From positions 28,008,352 to 28,072,351 of the forward strand of contig OZ025257.1 in assembly GCA_964019135.1 (NCBI GenBank): a stretch of DNA of 64,000 nucleotides. The letters run 5' to 3'. The position numbers were made by a program, and so were the translations under genes. Shown here piece after piece: positions 1-12,960 of this stretch; the stretch's first letter is position 1; the number at the start of each line of letters is the position of its first letter. The notes beneath the pieces were generated by a model that was given only the letters and a program-made list of their open reading frames with translations, was not told the DNA's origin and made no database searches. The DNA comes from Arenicola marina (taxonomy: Eukaryota; Annelida; Polychaeta; Arenicolidae).

Positions 1-3000
1 CACACGACCTGGCCTAGACACGAGGCGAAAGGGAACACTGTTACTGCCCGCTTCACTAAGACACACGGCCTGGCCTAGACACGAGGCGAAAGGGAACACT
101 GTTACTGCCCGCTTCACTCAGACACACGACCTGGTCTAGACACGAGGCGAAAGGGAACACTGTTACTGCCCGCTTCACTAAGACACACGGCCTGGCCTAG
201 ACACGAGGCGAAAGGGAACACTGTTACTGCCCGCTTCACTCAGACACACGGCCTGGCCTAGACACGAGGCGAAAGGGAACACTGTTACTGCCCGCTTCAC
301 TAATACACACGGCCTGGCCTAGAGACGAGGCGAAAGGGAACACTGTTACTGCCCGCTTCACTCAGACACACGGCCTGGCCTAGACACGAGGCGAAAGGGA
401 ACACTGTTACTGCCCGCTTCACTAAGACACACGGCCTGGCCTAGACACGAGGCGAAAGGGAACACTGTTACTGCCCGCTTCACTAAGACACACGGCCTGG
501 CCTAGACACGAGGCGAAAGGGAACACTGTTACTTCCCGCTTCACTCAGACACACGGCCTGGCCTAGACACGAGGCGAAAGGGAACACTGTTACTGCCCGC
601 TTCACTAAGACACACGGCCTGGCCTAGACACGAGGCGAAAGGGAACACTGTTACTGCCCGCTTCACTCAGACACACGGCCTGGCCTAGACACGAGGCGAA
701 AGGGAACACTGTTACTGCCCGCTTCACTCAGACACACGACCTGGCCTAGACACGAGGCGAAAGGGAACACTGTTACTGCCCGCTTCACTAAGACACACGG
801 CCTGGCCTAGACACGAGGCGAAAGGGAACACTGTTACTGCCCGCTTCACTAAGACACACGACCTGGCCTAGACACGAGGCGAAAGGGAACACTGTTACTT
901 CCCGCTTCACTAAGACACACGGCCTGGCCTAGACACGAGGCGAAAGGGAACACTGTTACTGCCCGCTTCACTCAGACACACGACCTGGCCTAGGCACGAG
1001 GCGAAAGGGAACACTGTTACTGCCCGCTTCACTAAGACACACGGCCTGGCCTAGACACCAGGCGAAAGGGAACCCTGTTACTGCCCGCTTCACTCAGACA
1101 CACGACCTGGCCTAGACACGAGGCGAAAGGGAACACTGTTACTGCCCGCTTCACTAAGACACACGGCCTGGCCTAGACACGAGGCGAAAGGGAACACTGT
1201 TACTGCCCGCTTCACTAAGACACACGGCCTGGCCTAGACACGAGGCGAAAGGGAACACTGTTACTTCCCGCTTCACTCAGACACACGGCCTGGCCTAGAC
1301 ACGAGGCGAAAGGGAACACTGTTACTGCCCGCTTCACTCAGACACACGGCCTGGCCTAGACACGATGCGAAAGGGAACACTGTTACTGCCCGCTTCACTA
1401 AGACACACGGCCTGGCTTACCCACGAGGCGAAAGGGAATACTGTTACTGCCCGCTTCACTCAGACACACGGCCTGGCCTAGACACGAGGCGAAAGGAAAC
1501 ACTGTTACTGCCCGCTTCACTCAGACACACGGCCTGGCCTAGACACGAGGCGAAAGGGAACACTGTTACTGCCCGCTTCACTAAGACACACGGCCTGGCC
1601 TAGACACGAGGCGAAAGAGAACACTGTTACTTCCCGCTTCACTCAGACACACGGCCTGACCTAGACACGAGGCGAAAGGGAACACTGTTACTGCCCGCTT
1701 CACTAAGACACACGGCCTGGCCTAGACACGATGCGTATGGGAACACTGTTACTGCCCGCTTCACTAAGACACACGACCTGGCCTAGACACGAGGCGAAAG
1801 GGAACACTGTTACTGCCCGCTTCACTCAGACACACGGCCTGGCCTAGAAACGAGGCGAAAGGGAACACTGTTACTGCCCGCTTCACTAAGACACACGGCC
1901 TGGCCTAGACACGAGGCGAAAGGGAACACTGTTACTGCCCGCTTCACTCAGACACACGGCCTGGCCTAGACACGAGGCGAAAGGGAACACTGTTACTGCC
2001 CGCTTCACTCAGACACACGACCTGGCCTAGACACGATGCAAATGGGAACAATGTTACTGCCCGCTTCACTCAGACACACGGCCTGGCCTAGACACGAGGC
2101 GAAAGGGAACACTATTACTGCCCGCTTCACTCAGGCACACGACCTGGCATAGACACGAGGCGAAAGGGAACACTGTTACTGCCCGCTTCACTCAGACACA
2201 CGACCTGGCCTAGACACGATGCAACAGGGAGCACTGTTACTGCCCGCTTCACTAAGACACAAGGCCTGGCCTAGACACGAGGCGAAAGGGAACACTGTTA
2301 CTGCCCGCTTCACTCAGACACACGACCTGGCCTAGAGACGAGGCGAAAGGGAATACTGTTACTGCCCGCTTCACTCAGACACACGGCCTGGCCTAGACAC
2401 GAGGCGAAAGGAAACACTGTTACTGCCCGCTTCACTCAGACACACGGCCTGGCCTAGACATGAGGCGAAAGGAAACACTGTTACTGCCCGCTTCACTAAG
2501 ACACACGGCCTGGCCTAGACACGAGGCGAAAGGGAACACTGTTACTGCCCGCTTCACTCAGAAACACGACCTGGCCTAGACACGAGGCGAAAGGGAACAC
2601 TGTTACTGCCCGCTTCACTAAGACACACGGCCTGGCCTAGACACGAGGCTAAAGGGAACACTGTTACTGCCCGCTTCACTCAGACACACGACCTGGCCTA
2701 GACACGAGGCGAAAGGGAACACTGTTACTGGCCGCTTCACTAAGACACACGGCCTGGCCTAGACACGAGGCGAAAGGGAACACTGTTACTGCCCGCATCA
2801 CTCAGACACACGACCTGGCCTAGACACGATGCGAAAGGGAACACTGTTACTGCCCGCTTCACTCAGACACACGGCCTGGCCTAGACACGAGGCGAAAGGG
2901 AACACTGTTACTTCCCGCTTCACTCAGATACACGGCCTGGCCTAGACACGAGGCGAAAGGGAACACTGTTACTTCCCGCTTCACTAAGACACACGGCCTG

Positions 3001-5790
3001 GCCTAGACACGAGGCGAAAGGGAACACTGTTACTGCCCGCTTCACTGAGACACACGGCCTGGCCTAGACACGAGGCGAAAGGGAACACTGTTACTGCCCG
3101 CTTCACTCAGACACACGACCTGGCCTAGACACGAGGCGAAAGGGAACACTGTTACTGCCCGCTTCACTAAGACACACGACCTGGCCTAGACACGAGGCGA
3201 CAGGGAACACTGTTACTGCCCGCTTCACTAAGACACACGGCCTGGCCTAGACACGAGGCGAAAGGGAACACTGTTACTTCCCGCTTCACTAAGACACACG
3301 GCCTGGCCTAGACACGAGGCGAAAGGGAACACTGTTACTGCCCGCTTCACTCAGACACACGGCCTGGCCTAGACACGAGGCGAAAGGGAACACTGTTACT
3401 GCCCGCTTCACTCAGGCACACGACCTGGCCTAGACACGAGGCGAAAGGGAACACTGTTACTGCCCGCTTCACTCAGACACACGACCTGGCCTAGACACGA
3501 TGCAAAAGGGAGCACTGTTACTGCCCGCTTCACTGAGACACAAGGCCTGGCCTAGACACGAGGCGAAAGGGAACACTGTTACTGCCCGCTTTACTCAGAC
3601 ACACGACCTGGCCTAGAGACGAGGCGAAAGGGAACACTGTTACTGCCCGCTTCACTAAGACACACGGCCTGGCCTAGACACGAGGCGAAAGGGAACACTG
3701 TTACTGCCCGCTTCACTAAGACACACGGCCTGGCCTAGACACGATGCGAAAGGGAACACTGTTACTGCGAGCTTCACTCAGACACACGACCTGGCCTAGA
3801 CACGAGGCGAAAGGGAACACTGTTACTGCCCGCTTCACTCAGACACACGGCCTGGCCTAGACATGAGGCGAAAGGAAACACTGTTACTGCCCGCTTCACT
3901 AAGACACACGGCCTGGCCTGGACACGATGCGAAAGGGAACACTGTTACTGCCCGCTTCACTAAGACACACGGCCTGGCCTAGACACGATGCGAAAGGGAA
4001 CACTGTTACTGCCCGCTTCACTCAGACACACGGCCTGGCCTAGACATGAGGCGAAAGGAAGCACTGTTACTGCCCGCTTCACTAAGACACACGGCCTGGC
4101 CTGGACACGAGGCGAAAGGGAACACTGTTACTGCCCGCTTCACTCAGAAACACGACCTGGCCTAGACACGAGGCGAAAGGGAACACTGTTACTGCCCGCT
4201 TCACTAAGACACACGGCCTGGCCTAGACACGAGGCTAAAGGGAACACTGTTACTGCCCGCTTCACTCAGACACACGACCTGGCCTAGACACGAGGCGAAA
4301 GGGAACACTGTTACTGCCCGCTTCACTAAGACACACGGCCTGGCCTAGACACGAGGCGAAAGGGAACACTGTTACTGCCCGCTTCACTAAGACACACGAC
4401 CTGGCCTAGACACGAGGCGAAAGGGAACACTGTTACTGCCCGCTTCACTAAGACACACGGCCTGGCCTAGACACGAGGCGAAAGGGAACATTGTTACTGC
4501 CCGCTTCACTAAGACACACGACCTGGCCTAGACACGAGGCGAAAGGGAACACTGTTACTGCCCGCTTCACTCAGACACACGGCCTGGCCTAGACACGAGG
4601 CGAAAGGGAACACTGTTACTGCCCGCTTCACTGAGACACACGACCTGGCCTAGACACGAGGCGAAAGGGAACACTGTTACTGCCCGCTTCACTAAGACAC
4701 ACGGCCTGGCCTAGACACGAGGCGAAAGGGAACACTGTTACTGCCCGCTTCACTCAGACACACGACCTGGCCTAGAAACGAGGCGAAAGGGAACACTGTT
4801 ACTGCCCGCTTCACTAAGACACACGGCCTGGCCTAGACACGAGGCGAAAGGGAACACTGTTACTGCCCGCTTCACTCAGACACACGGCCTGGCCTAGACA
4901 CGAGGCGAAAGGGAACACTGTTACTGCCCGCTTCACTAAGACACACGGCCTGGCCTAGAGACGAGGCGAAAGGGAACACTGTTACTGCCCGCTTCACTCA
5001 GACACACGGCCTGGCCTAGACACGAGGCGAAAGGGAACACTGTTACTGCCCGCTTCACTAAGACACACGGCCTGGCCTAGACACGAGGCGAAAGGGAACA
5101 CTGTTACTGCCCGCTTCACTAAGACACACGGCCTGGCCTAGACACGAGGCGAAAGGGAACACTGTTACTGCCCGCTTCACTCAGACACACGGCCTGGCCT
5201 AGACACGAGGCGAAAGGGAACACTGTTACTGCCCGCTTCACGAAGACACACGGCCTGGCCTAGACACGAGGCGAAAGGGAACACTGTTACTGCCCGCTTC
5301 ACTCAGACACACGGCCTGGCCTAGACACGAGGCGAAAGGGAACACTGTTACTGCCCGCTTCACTCAGACACACGACCTGGCCTAGACACGATGCGAAAGG
5401 GAACACTGTTACTGCCCGCTTCACTCAGACACACGACCTGGCCTAGACACGAGGCGAAAGGGAACACTGTTACTGCCCGCTTCACTCAGACACACGACCT
5501 GGCATAGACACGAGGCGAAAGGAAACACTGTTACTGCCCGCTTCACTAAGACACACGGCCTGGCCTGGACACGATGCGTAAGGGAACACTGTTACTGCCC
5601 GCTTCACTAAGACACACGGCCTGGCCTAGACACGAGGCGAAAAGGAACACTGTTACTGCCCGCTTCACTCAGACACACGGCCTGGCCTAGACACGAGGCG
5701 AAAGGGAACTCTGTTACTGCCCGCTTCACTCAGACACACGACCTGGCCTAGACACGAGGCGAAAAGGAACACTGTTACTGCCCGCTTACT
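1..5790. repeat. 61-bp satellite array, about 95 tandem copies
   Basis: The unit recurs every 61 bases without interruption from the window start, so the array probably extends further left. Recognisable pieces of the unit are GGCCTAGACACGAGGCGAAA and GGGAACACTGTTACTGCCCG. Copies differ by few substitutions. The commonest variants are CACGGCC versus CACGACC, CACTAAG versus CACTCAG, and CTGCCCG versus CTTCCCG. The unit carries a TAG in CCTAGAC, so reading frames close quickly. The last copy breaks off at about 5787-5790 inside CCCGCTT. The unit shares no obvious sequence with the 68-bp satellite that starts 0.8 kb downstream. High similarity between copies points to recent or ongoing homogenisation. 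Confidence 0.97.
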
Positions 5791-5855
5791 ACCAGCAGGT
5801 GACAGCCAGTCAATCAGATTTCCTGTAGGGTTATCTGTTGTTCAAAACAACTGAG

Positions 5856-5978
5856 GATATCTCGGGGGATTTCAGCGTCGGCGAGGTCTGGACACTCGCC
5901 GTCCGCGATATCAAAGGCGATTTCTCCCACAAACACGAACTCACTGTCACGGTCACTTCACCTGAGGGGGAATCATAA
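5856..5978 (+). CDS. Candidate 3' terminal coding exon of an unknown protein
   Basis: Between the two satellites, one frame from 5856 reads 40 codons ending GDFSVGEVWTLAVRDIKGDF..., then HELTVTVTSPEGES and TAA at 5976-5978. The alternation of hydrophobic and polar residues with W-T-L-x-V-x-D and L-T-V-T-V resembles the last strands of an Ig-like or other beta-sandwich domain. A possible acceptor AG lies at 5854-5855, after a weakly pyrimidine-rich stretch (TTGTTC). If real, the preceding intron would contain the 61-bp satellite and the rest of the gene would lie left of the window. There is no clear poly(A) signal nearby; an AATAAA occurs only near 6558. I do not recognise the protein. It may be a pseudogenic exon or a chance frame. 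Confidence 0.35.
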   Translation, partial: DISGDFSVGEVWTLAVRDIKGDFSHKHELTVTVTSPEGES

Positions 5979-6062
5979 CATGACCCGTTCAATTATCAAC
6001 TTGTTTGTTCCGCCCCACCAAAAGAGCGAAAGCGATGTGCCTCACCGATATGGTAGCGCGCC

Positions 6063-6073
6063 CGACTAGCATA

Positions 6074-6109
<36 letters not shown>

Positions 6110-6150
6110 TTCCATAATCGTACAGCAAGTTGTGACGACTAGCATACATT
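6063..6150 (-). mobile_element. Poly(A)-tailed retro-insertion with 15-bp target-site duplication
   Basis: The 15 bases CGACTAGCATACATT occur at 6063-6077 and again at 6136-6150. Between them lie about 30 T and a short unique piece (6108-6135). On the minus strand this is a short sequence followed by a long A tail, flanked by a perfect direct repeat. This is the signature of a severely 5'-truncated LINE-mediated insertion (target-primed reverse transcription). The non-tail body is only about 28 bases, too short to name the source. The intact duplication and pure tail suggest a young event. Confidence 0.85.
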
Positions 6151-6625
6151 ATTAATTAGCCCTATTTACTTCTCGTTGAGTTTCCTTTCGGTTACACACC
6201 CTCACGACATCTATAGACGCCCCATCGCCGATTTATTATACATGTGAAAAAACTAATATGCAGGTCAAAAAATTAGGTTACTGTTATTGTAAGACTGCCA
6301 GAGTGTTGGTCTGACAGACCGTTATAATAAGAATAGCTAATAAGAGTACTTTCGGGAGCTCGCCTCCAACCGTGCTTCGTCAGCGTACCTTTTGACAAAC
6401 TTTACACACTTGAGAAGATCGGAAGATGTATCATAAACTAAATATTTATTGTGAAATACGCGGTTCTCAGTCACGCTCTACTTTTACAGTAACAACCCTA
6501 AGGCTGCAGCGTTGTTTCTTTCATTAGGTCGTTTACGATTCGACCGCGACCACTATCAATAAACCAATTAATTAACCCAGGTCACAGCCGGCCTGGAATA
6601 GTGGTGCGGCATACAACTATCACCG
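6151..6625. other. Unique AT-rich spacer before the 68-bp satellite
   Basis: No convincing coding frame, RNA gene or repeat was seen here. The stretch 6600-6650 contains a degenerate first monomer (CAAACAAACACGCAACATC), so the satellite begins at about 6626. An AATAAA motif near 6558 could serve a transcript from the candidate exon at 5856, but nothing supports that directly. Confidence 0.6.
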
Positions 6626-7892
6626 AGACACAAACAAACACGCAACATCGATCCGCGTCACTGGTCACCGAGCGACACTGGGGACACGTCGGCCCTGGCA
6701 AACAAACAGACAACATCACTCAGCCTCACTGGCCACCGAGCGACACTGGGGGCACGTCTGCCCTGGCAAACAAACAGACAACATCACTCAGCCTCACTGG
6801 TCACCGAGCGGCACTGGGGACACGTCTGCCCTGGCAAACAAACAGACAACATCACTCAGCCTCACTGGCCACCGAGCGACACTGGGGACACGTTTGCCCT
6901 GGCAAACAAACAGACAACATCACGCAGCCTCACTGGCCACCGAGCGACACTGGGGACACGTCTGCCCTGGCAAACAAACAGACAACATCACTCAGCCTCA
7001 CTGGTCACCGAGCGGCACTGGGGACACGTCTGCCCTGGCAAACAAACAGACAACATCACTCAGCCTCACTGGTCACCGAGCGGCACTGGGGACACGTCTG
7101 CCCTGGCAAACAAACAGACAACATCACTCAGCCTCACTGGTCACCGAGCGGCACTGGGGACACGTCTGCCCTGGCAAACAAACAGACAACATCACTTAGC
7201 CTCACTGGTCACCGAGCGGCACTGGGGACACGTCTGCCCTGGCAAACAAACAGACAACATCACTCAGCCTCACTGGTCACCGAGCGGCACTGGGGACACG
7301 TCTGCCCTGGCAAACAAACAGACAACATCACTCAGCCTCACTGGCCACCGAGCGACACTGGGGACACGTCTGCCCTGGCAAACAAACAGACAACATCACT
7401 CAGCCTCACTGGTCACCGAGCGACACTGGGGACACGTCGGCCCTGGCAAACAAACAGACAACATCACTCAGCCTCACTGGCCACCGAGCGGCACTGGGGG
7501 CACGTCGGCCGTGGCAAACAAACAGACAACATCACTCAGCCTCACTGGCCACCGAGCGACACTGGGGGCACGTCGGCCGTGGCAAACAAACAGACAACAT
7601 CACTCAGCCTCACTGGTCACCGAGCGACATCAGGGACACGTCGGCCCTGGCAAACAAACAGACATCACTCAGCCTCACTGGTCACCGAGCGACACTGGGG
7701 ACACGTCGGCCCTGGCAAACAAACAGACAACATCACTCAGCCTCACTGGTCACCGAGCGGCACTGGGGACACGTCGGCCCTGGCAAACAAACAGACAACA
7801 TCACTCAGCCTCACTGGCCACCGAGCGACACTGGGGACACGTCGGCCCTGGCAAACAAACAGACATCATCACTCAGCCTCACTGGCCACCGA

Positions 7893-9480
7893 GTGACACT
7901 GGGGACACGTCTGCCCTGGCAAACAAACAGACAACATCACTCAGCCTCACTGGTCACCGAGCAACACTGGGGACACGTCTGCCCTGGCAAACAAACAGAC
8001 AACATCACTCAGCCTCACTGGCCACCGAGCAACACTGGGGACACGTCGGCCCTGGCAAACAAACAGACAACATCACTCAGCCTCACTGGCCACCGAGCGA
8101 CACTGGGGACACGTCGGCCCTGGCAAACAAACAGACATCACTCAGCCTCATTGGCCACCGAGCGACACTGGGGGCACGTCTGCCCTGGCAAACAAACAGA
8201 CAACATCACTCAGCCTCACTGGCCACCGAGCGACACTGGGGACACGTCGGCCCTGGCAAACAAACAGACAACATCACTCAGCCTCACTGGTCACCGAGCG
8301 ACACTGGGGACACGTCGGCCCTGGCAAACAGACAGACAACATCACTCAGCCTCACTGGTCACCGAGCAACACTGGGGGCACGTCGGCCCTGGCAAACAAA
8401 CAGACAACACTCAGCCTCACTGGCCACCGAGCGACACTGGGGACACGTCGGCCCTGGCAAACAAACAGACAACATCACTCAGCCTCACTGGCCACCGAGC
8501 AACACTGGGGGCACGTCGGCCCTGGCAAACAAACAGACAACATCACTCAGCCTCACTGGCCACCGAGCGACACTGGGGACACGTCGGCCCTGGCAAACAA
8601 ACAGACAACATCACTCAGCCTCACTGGCCACCGAGCGACACTGGGGGCACGTCTGCCCTGGCAAACAAACAGACAACATCACTCAGCCTCACTGGCCACC
8701 GAGCGACACTGGGGACACGTCGGCCCTGGCAAACAAACAGACAACATCACTCAGCCTCACTGGCCACCGAGCGACACTGGGGACACGTCTGCCCTGGGAA
8801 ACAAACAGACAACATCACTCAGCCTCACTGGCCACCGAGCAACACTGGGGGCACGTCGGCCCTGGCAAACAAACAGACAACATCACTCAGCCTCACTGGC
8901 CACCGAGCAACACTGGGGACACGTCTGCCCTGGCAAACAGACAGACAACATCACTCAGCCTCACTGGTCACCGAGCAACACTGGGGGCACGTCGGCCCTG
9001 GCAAACAAACAGACAACACTCAGCCTCACTGGCCACCGAGCGACACTGGGGACACGTCGGCCCTGGCAAACAAACAGACAACATCACTCAGCCTCACTGG
9101 TCACCGAGCAACACTGGGGGCACGTCGGCCCTGGCAAACAAACAGACAACATCACTCAGCCTCACTGGCCACCGAGCGACACTGGGGACACGTCGGCCCT
9201 GGCAAACAAACAGACAACATCACTCAGCCTCACTGGCCACCGAGCGACACTGGGGACACGTCGGCCCTGGCAAACAAACAGACAACATCACTCAGCCTCA
9301 CTGGCCACCGAGCGACACTGGGGACACGTCGGCCCTGGCAAACAAACAGACAACATCACTCAGCCTCACTGGTCACCGAGCAACACTGGGGGCACGTCGG
9401 CCCTGGCAAACAAACAGACAACATCACTCAGCCTCACTGGCCACCGAGCGACACTGGGGACACGTCGGCCCTGGCAGACA
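7893..9480. repeat. Higher-order block, copy 1 of a 3.46-kb duplication
   Basis: Starting at CGAGTGACACTGG, the order of variant monomers here (GCAACACTGG units, 65-bp ACACTCAGCC units, the CCCTGGGAAAC unit) is reproduced from 11352, about 3,459 bases downstream. The offset becomes 3,462 after a 3-base indel near 8130. This indicates duplication of a segment of about 51 monomers by unequal exchange or segmental amplification inside the array. Confidence 0.8.
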
Positions 9481-11351
9481 AACAGACAACATCACTCAGC
9501 CTCACTGGCCACCGAGCGACACTGGGGGCACGTCTGCCCTGGCAAACAAACAGACAACATCACTCAGCCTCACTGGCCACCGAGCGACACTGGGGACACG
9601 TCTGCCCTGGCAAACAAACAGACATCATCACTCAGCCTCACTGGTCACCGAGCGACACTGGGGACACGTCTGCCCTGGCAAACAAACAGACAACATCACT
9701 CAGCCTCACTGGCCACCGAGCGACACTGGGGACACGTCGGCCCTGGCAAACAAACAGACAACATCACTCAGCCTCACTGGTCACCGAGCGACACTGGGGA
9801 CACGTCTGCCCTGGCAAACAAACAGACATCATCACTCAGCCTCACTGGCCACCGAGTGACACTGGGGACACGTCTGCCCTGGCAAACAAACAGACAACAT
9901 CACTCAGCCTCACTGGTCACCGAGCGGCACTGGGGACACGTCTGCCCTGGCAAACAAACAGACAACATCACTCAGCCTCACTGGCCACCGAGCGACACTG
10001 GGGACACGTCTGCCCTGGCAAACAAACAGACAACATCACTCAGCCTCACTGGCCACCGAGCGACACTGGGGACACGTCTGCCCTGGCAAACAAACAGACA
10101 ACATCACGCAGCCTCACTGGCCACCGAGCGACACTGGGGACACGTCTCCCCTGGCAAACAAACAGACAACATCACTCAGCCTCACTGGTCACCGAGCCGC
10201 ACTGGGGACACGTCTGCCCTGGCAAACAAACAGACAACATCACTCAGCCTCACTGGTCACCGAGCGGCACTGGGGACACGTCTGCCCTGGCAAACAAACA
10301 GACAACATCACTCAGCCTCACTGGTCACCGAGCGGCACTGGGGACACGTCTGCCCTGGCAAACAAACAGACAACATCACTTAGCCTCACTGGTCACCGAG
10401 CGGCACTGGGGACACGTCTGCCCTGGCAAACAAACAGACAACATCACTCAGCCTCACTGGTCACCGAGCGGCACTGGGGACACGTCGGCCCTGGCAAACA
10501 AACAGACAACATCACTCAGCCTCACTGGCCACCGAGCGACACTGGGGACACGTCTGCCCTGGCAAACAAACAGACAACATCACTCAGCCTCACTGGTCAC
10601 CGAGCGACACTGGGGACACGTCGGCCCTGGCAAACAAACAGACAACATCACTCAGCCTCACTGGCCACCGAGCGGCACTGGGGGCACGTCGGCCCTGGCA
10701 AACAAACAGACAACATCACTCAGCCTCACTGGCCACCGAGCGACACTGGGGGCACGTCGGCCGTGGCAAACAAACAGACAACATCACTCAGCCTCACTGG
10801 TCACCGAGCGACATTAGGGACACGTCGGCCCTGGCAAACAAACAGACAACATCACTCAGCCTCACTGGTCACCGAGCGACACTGGGGACACGTCGGCCCT
10901 GGCAAACAAACAGACAACATCACTCAGCCTCACTGGTCACCGAGCGGCACTGGGGACACGTCGGCCCTGGCAAACAAACAGACAACATCACTCAGCCTCA
11001 CTGGCCACCGAGCGACACTGGGGACACGTCGGCCCTGGCAAACAAACAGACAACATCACTCAGCCTCACTGGCCACCGAGCGACACTGGGGACACGTCGG
11101 CCCTGGCAAACAAACAGACAACATCACTCAGCCTCACTGGTCACCGAGCGACACTGGGGACACGTCGGCCCTGGCAAACAAACAGACAACATCACTCAGC
11201 CTCACTGGCCACCGAGCGACACTGGGGACACGTCGGCCCTGGCAAACAAACAGACAACATCACTCAGCCTCACTGGTCACCGAGCGACACTGGGGACACG
11301 TCTGCCCTGGCAAACAAACAGACATCATCACTCAGCCTCACTGGCCACCGA

Positions 11352-12960
11352 GTGACACTGGGGACACGTCTGCCCTGGCAAACAAACAGACAACATCACT
11401 CAGCCTCACTGGTCACCGAGCAACACTGGGGACACGTCTGCCCTGGCAAACAAACAGACAACATCACTCAGCCTCACTGGCCACCGAGCAACACTGGGGA
11501 CACGTCGGCCCTGGCAAACAAACAGACAACATCACTCAGCCTCACTGGCCACCGAGCGACACTGGGGACACGTCGGCCCTGGCAAACAAACAGACAACAT
11601 CACTCAGCCTCACTGGCCACCGAGCGACACTGGGGGCACGTCTGCCCTGGCAAACAAACAGACAACATCACTCAGCCTCACTGGCCACCGAGCGACACTG
11701 GGGACACGTCGGCCCTGGCAAACAAACAGACAACATCACTCAGCCTCACTGGTCACCGAGCGACACTGGGGACACGTCGGCCCTGGCAAACAGACAGACA
11801 ACATCACTCAGCCTCACTGGTCACCGAGCAACACTGGGGGCACGTCGGCCCTGGCAAACAAACAGACAACACTCAGCCTCACTGGCCACCGAGCGACACT
11901 GGGGACACGTCGGCCCTGGCAAACAAACAGACAACATCACTCAGCCTCACTGGCCACCGAGCAACACTGGGGGCACGTCGGCCCTGGCAAACAAACAGAC
12001 AACATCACTCAGCCTCACTGGCCACCGAGCGACACTGGGGACACGTCGGCCCTGGCAAACAAACAGACAACATCACTCAGCCTCACTGGCCACCGAGCGA
12101 CACTGGGGGCACGTCTGCCCTGGCAAACAAACAGACAACATCACTCAGCCTCACTGGCCACCGAGCGACACTGGGGACACGTCGGCCCTGGCAAACAAAC
12201 AGACAACATCACTCAGCCTCACTGGCCACCGAGCGACACTGGGGACACGTCTGCCCTGGGAAACAAACAGACAACATCACTCAGCCTCACTGGCCACCGA
12301 GCAACACTGGGGGCACGTCGGCCCTGGCAAACAAACAGACAACATCACTCAGCCTCACTGGCCACCGAGCAACACTGGGGACACGTCTGCCCTGGCAAAC
12401 AGACAGACAACATCACTCAGCCTCACTGGTCACCGAGCAACACTGGGGGCACGTCGGCCCTGGCAAACAAACAGACAACACTCAGCCTCACTGGCCACCG
12501 AGCGACACTGGGGACACGTCGGCCCTGGCAAACAAACAGACAACATCACTCAGCCTCACTGGTCACCGAGCAACACTGGGGGCACGTCGGCCCTGGCAAA
12601 CAAACAGACAACATCACTCAGCCTCACTGGCCACCGAGCGACACTGGGGACACGTCGGCCCTGGCAAACAAACAGACAACATCACTCAGCCTCACTGGCC
12701 ACCGAGCGACACTGGGGACACGTCGGCCCTGGCAAACAAACAGACAACATCACTCAGCCTCACTGGCCACCGAGTGACACTGGGGACACGTCGGCCCTGG
12801 CAAACAAACAGACAACATCACTCAGCCTCACTGGTCACCGAGCAACACTGGGGGCACGTCGGCCCTGGCAAACAAACAGACAACATCACTCAGCCTCACT
12901 GGCCACCGAGCGACACTGGGGACACGTCGGCCCTGGCAAACAAACAGACAACATCACTCA
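11352..12960. repeat. Higher-order block, copy 2 of a 3.46-kb duplication
   Basis: Same succession of marker monomers as 7893-9480. The copies differ by a few substitutions and one 3-base length change. Near-identity over about 1.6 kb of a much more variable array implies a duplication younger than the array. Confidence 0.8.

Noticed and set aside
3988-4287. 99-codon open frame in the 61-bp satellite
   Set aside because: It opens only where single substitutions remove the repeat's usual TAG; it is a repeat artefact.
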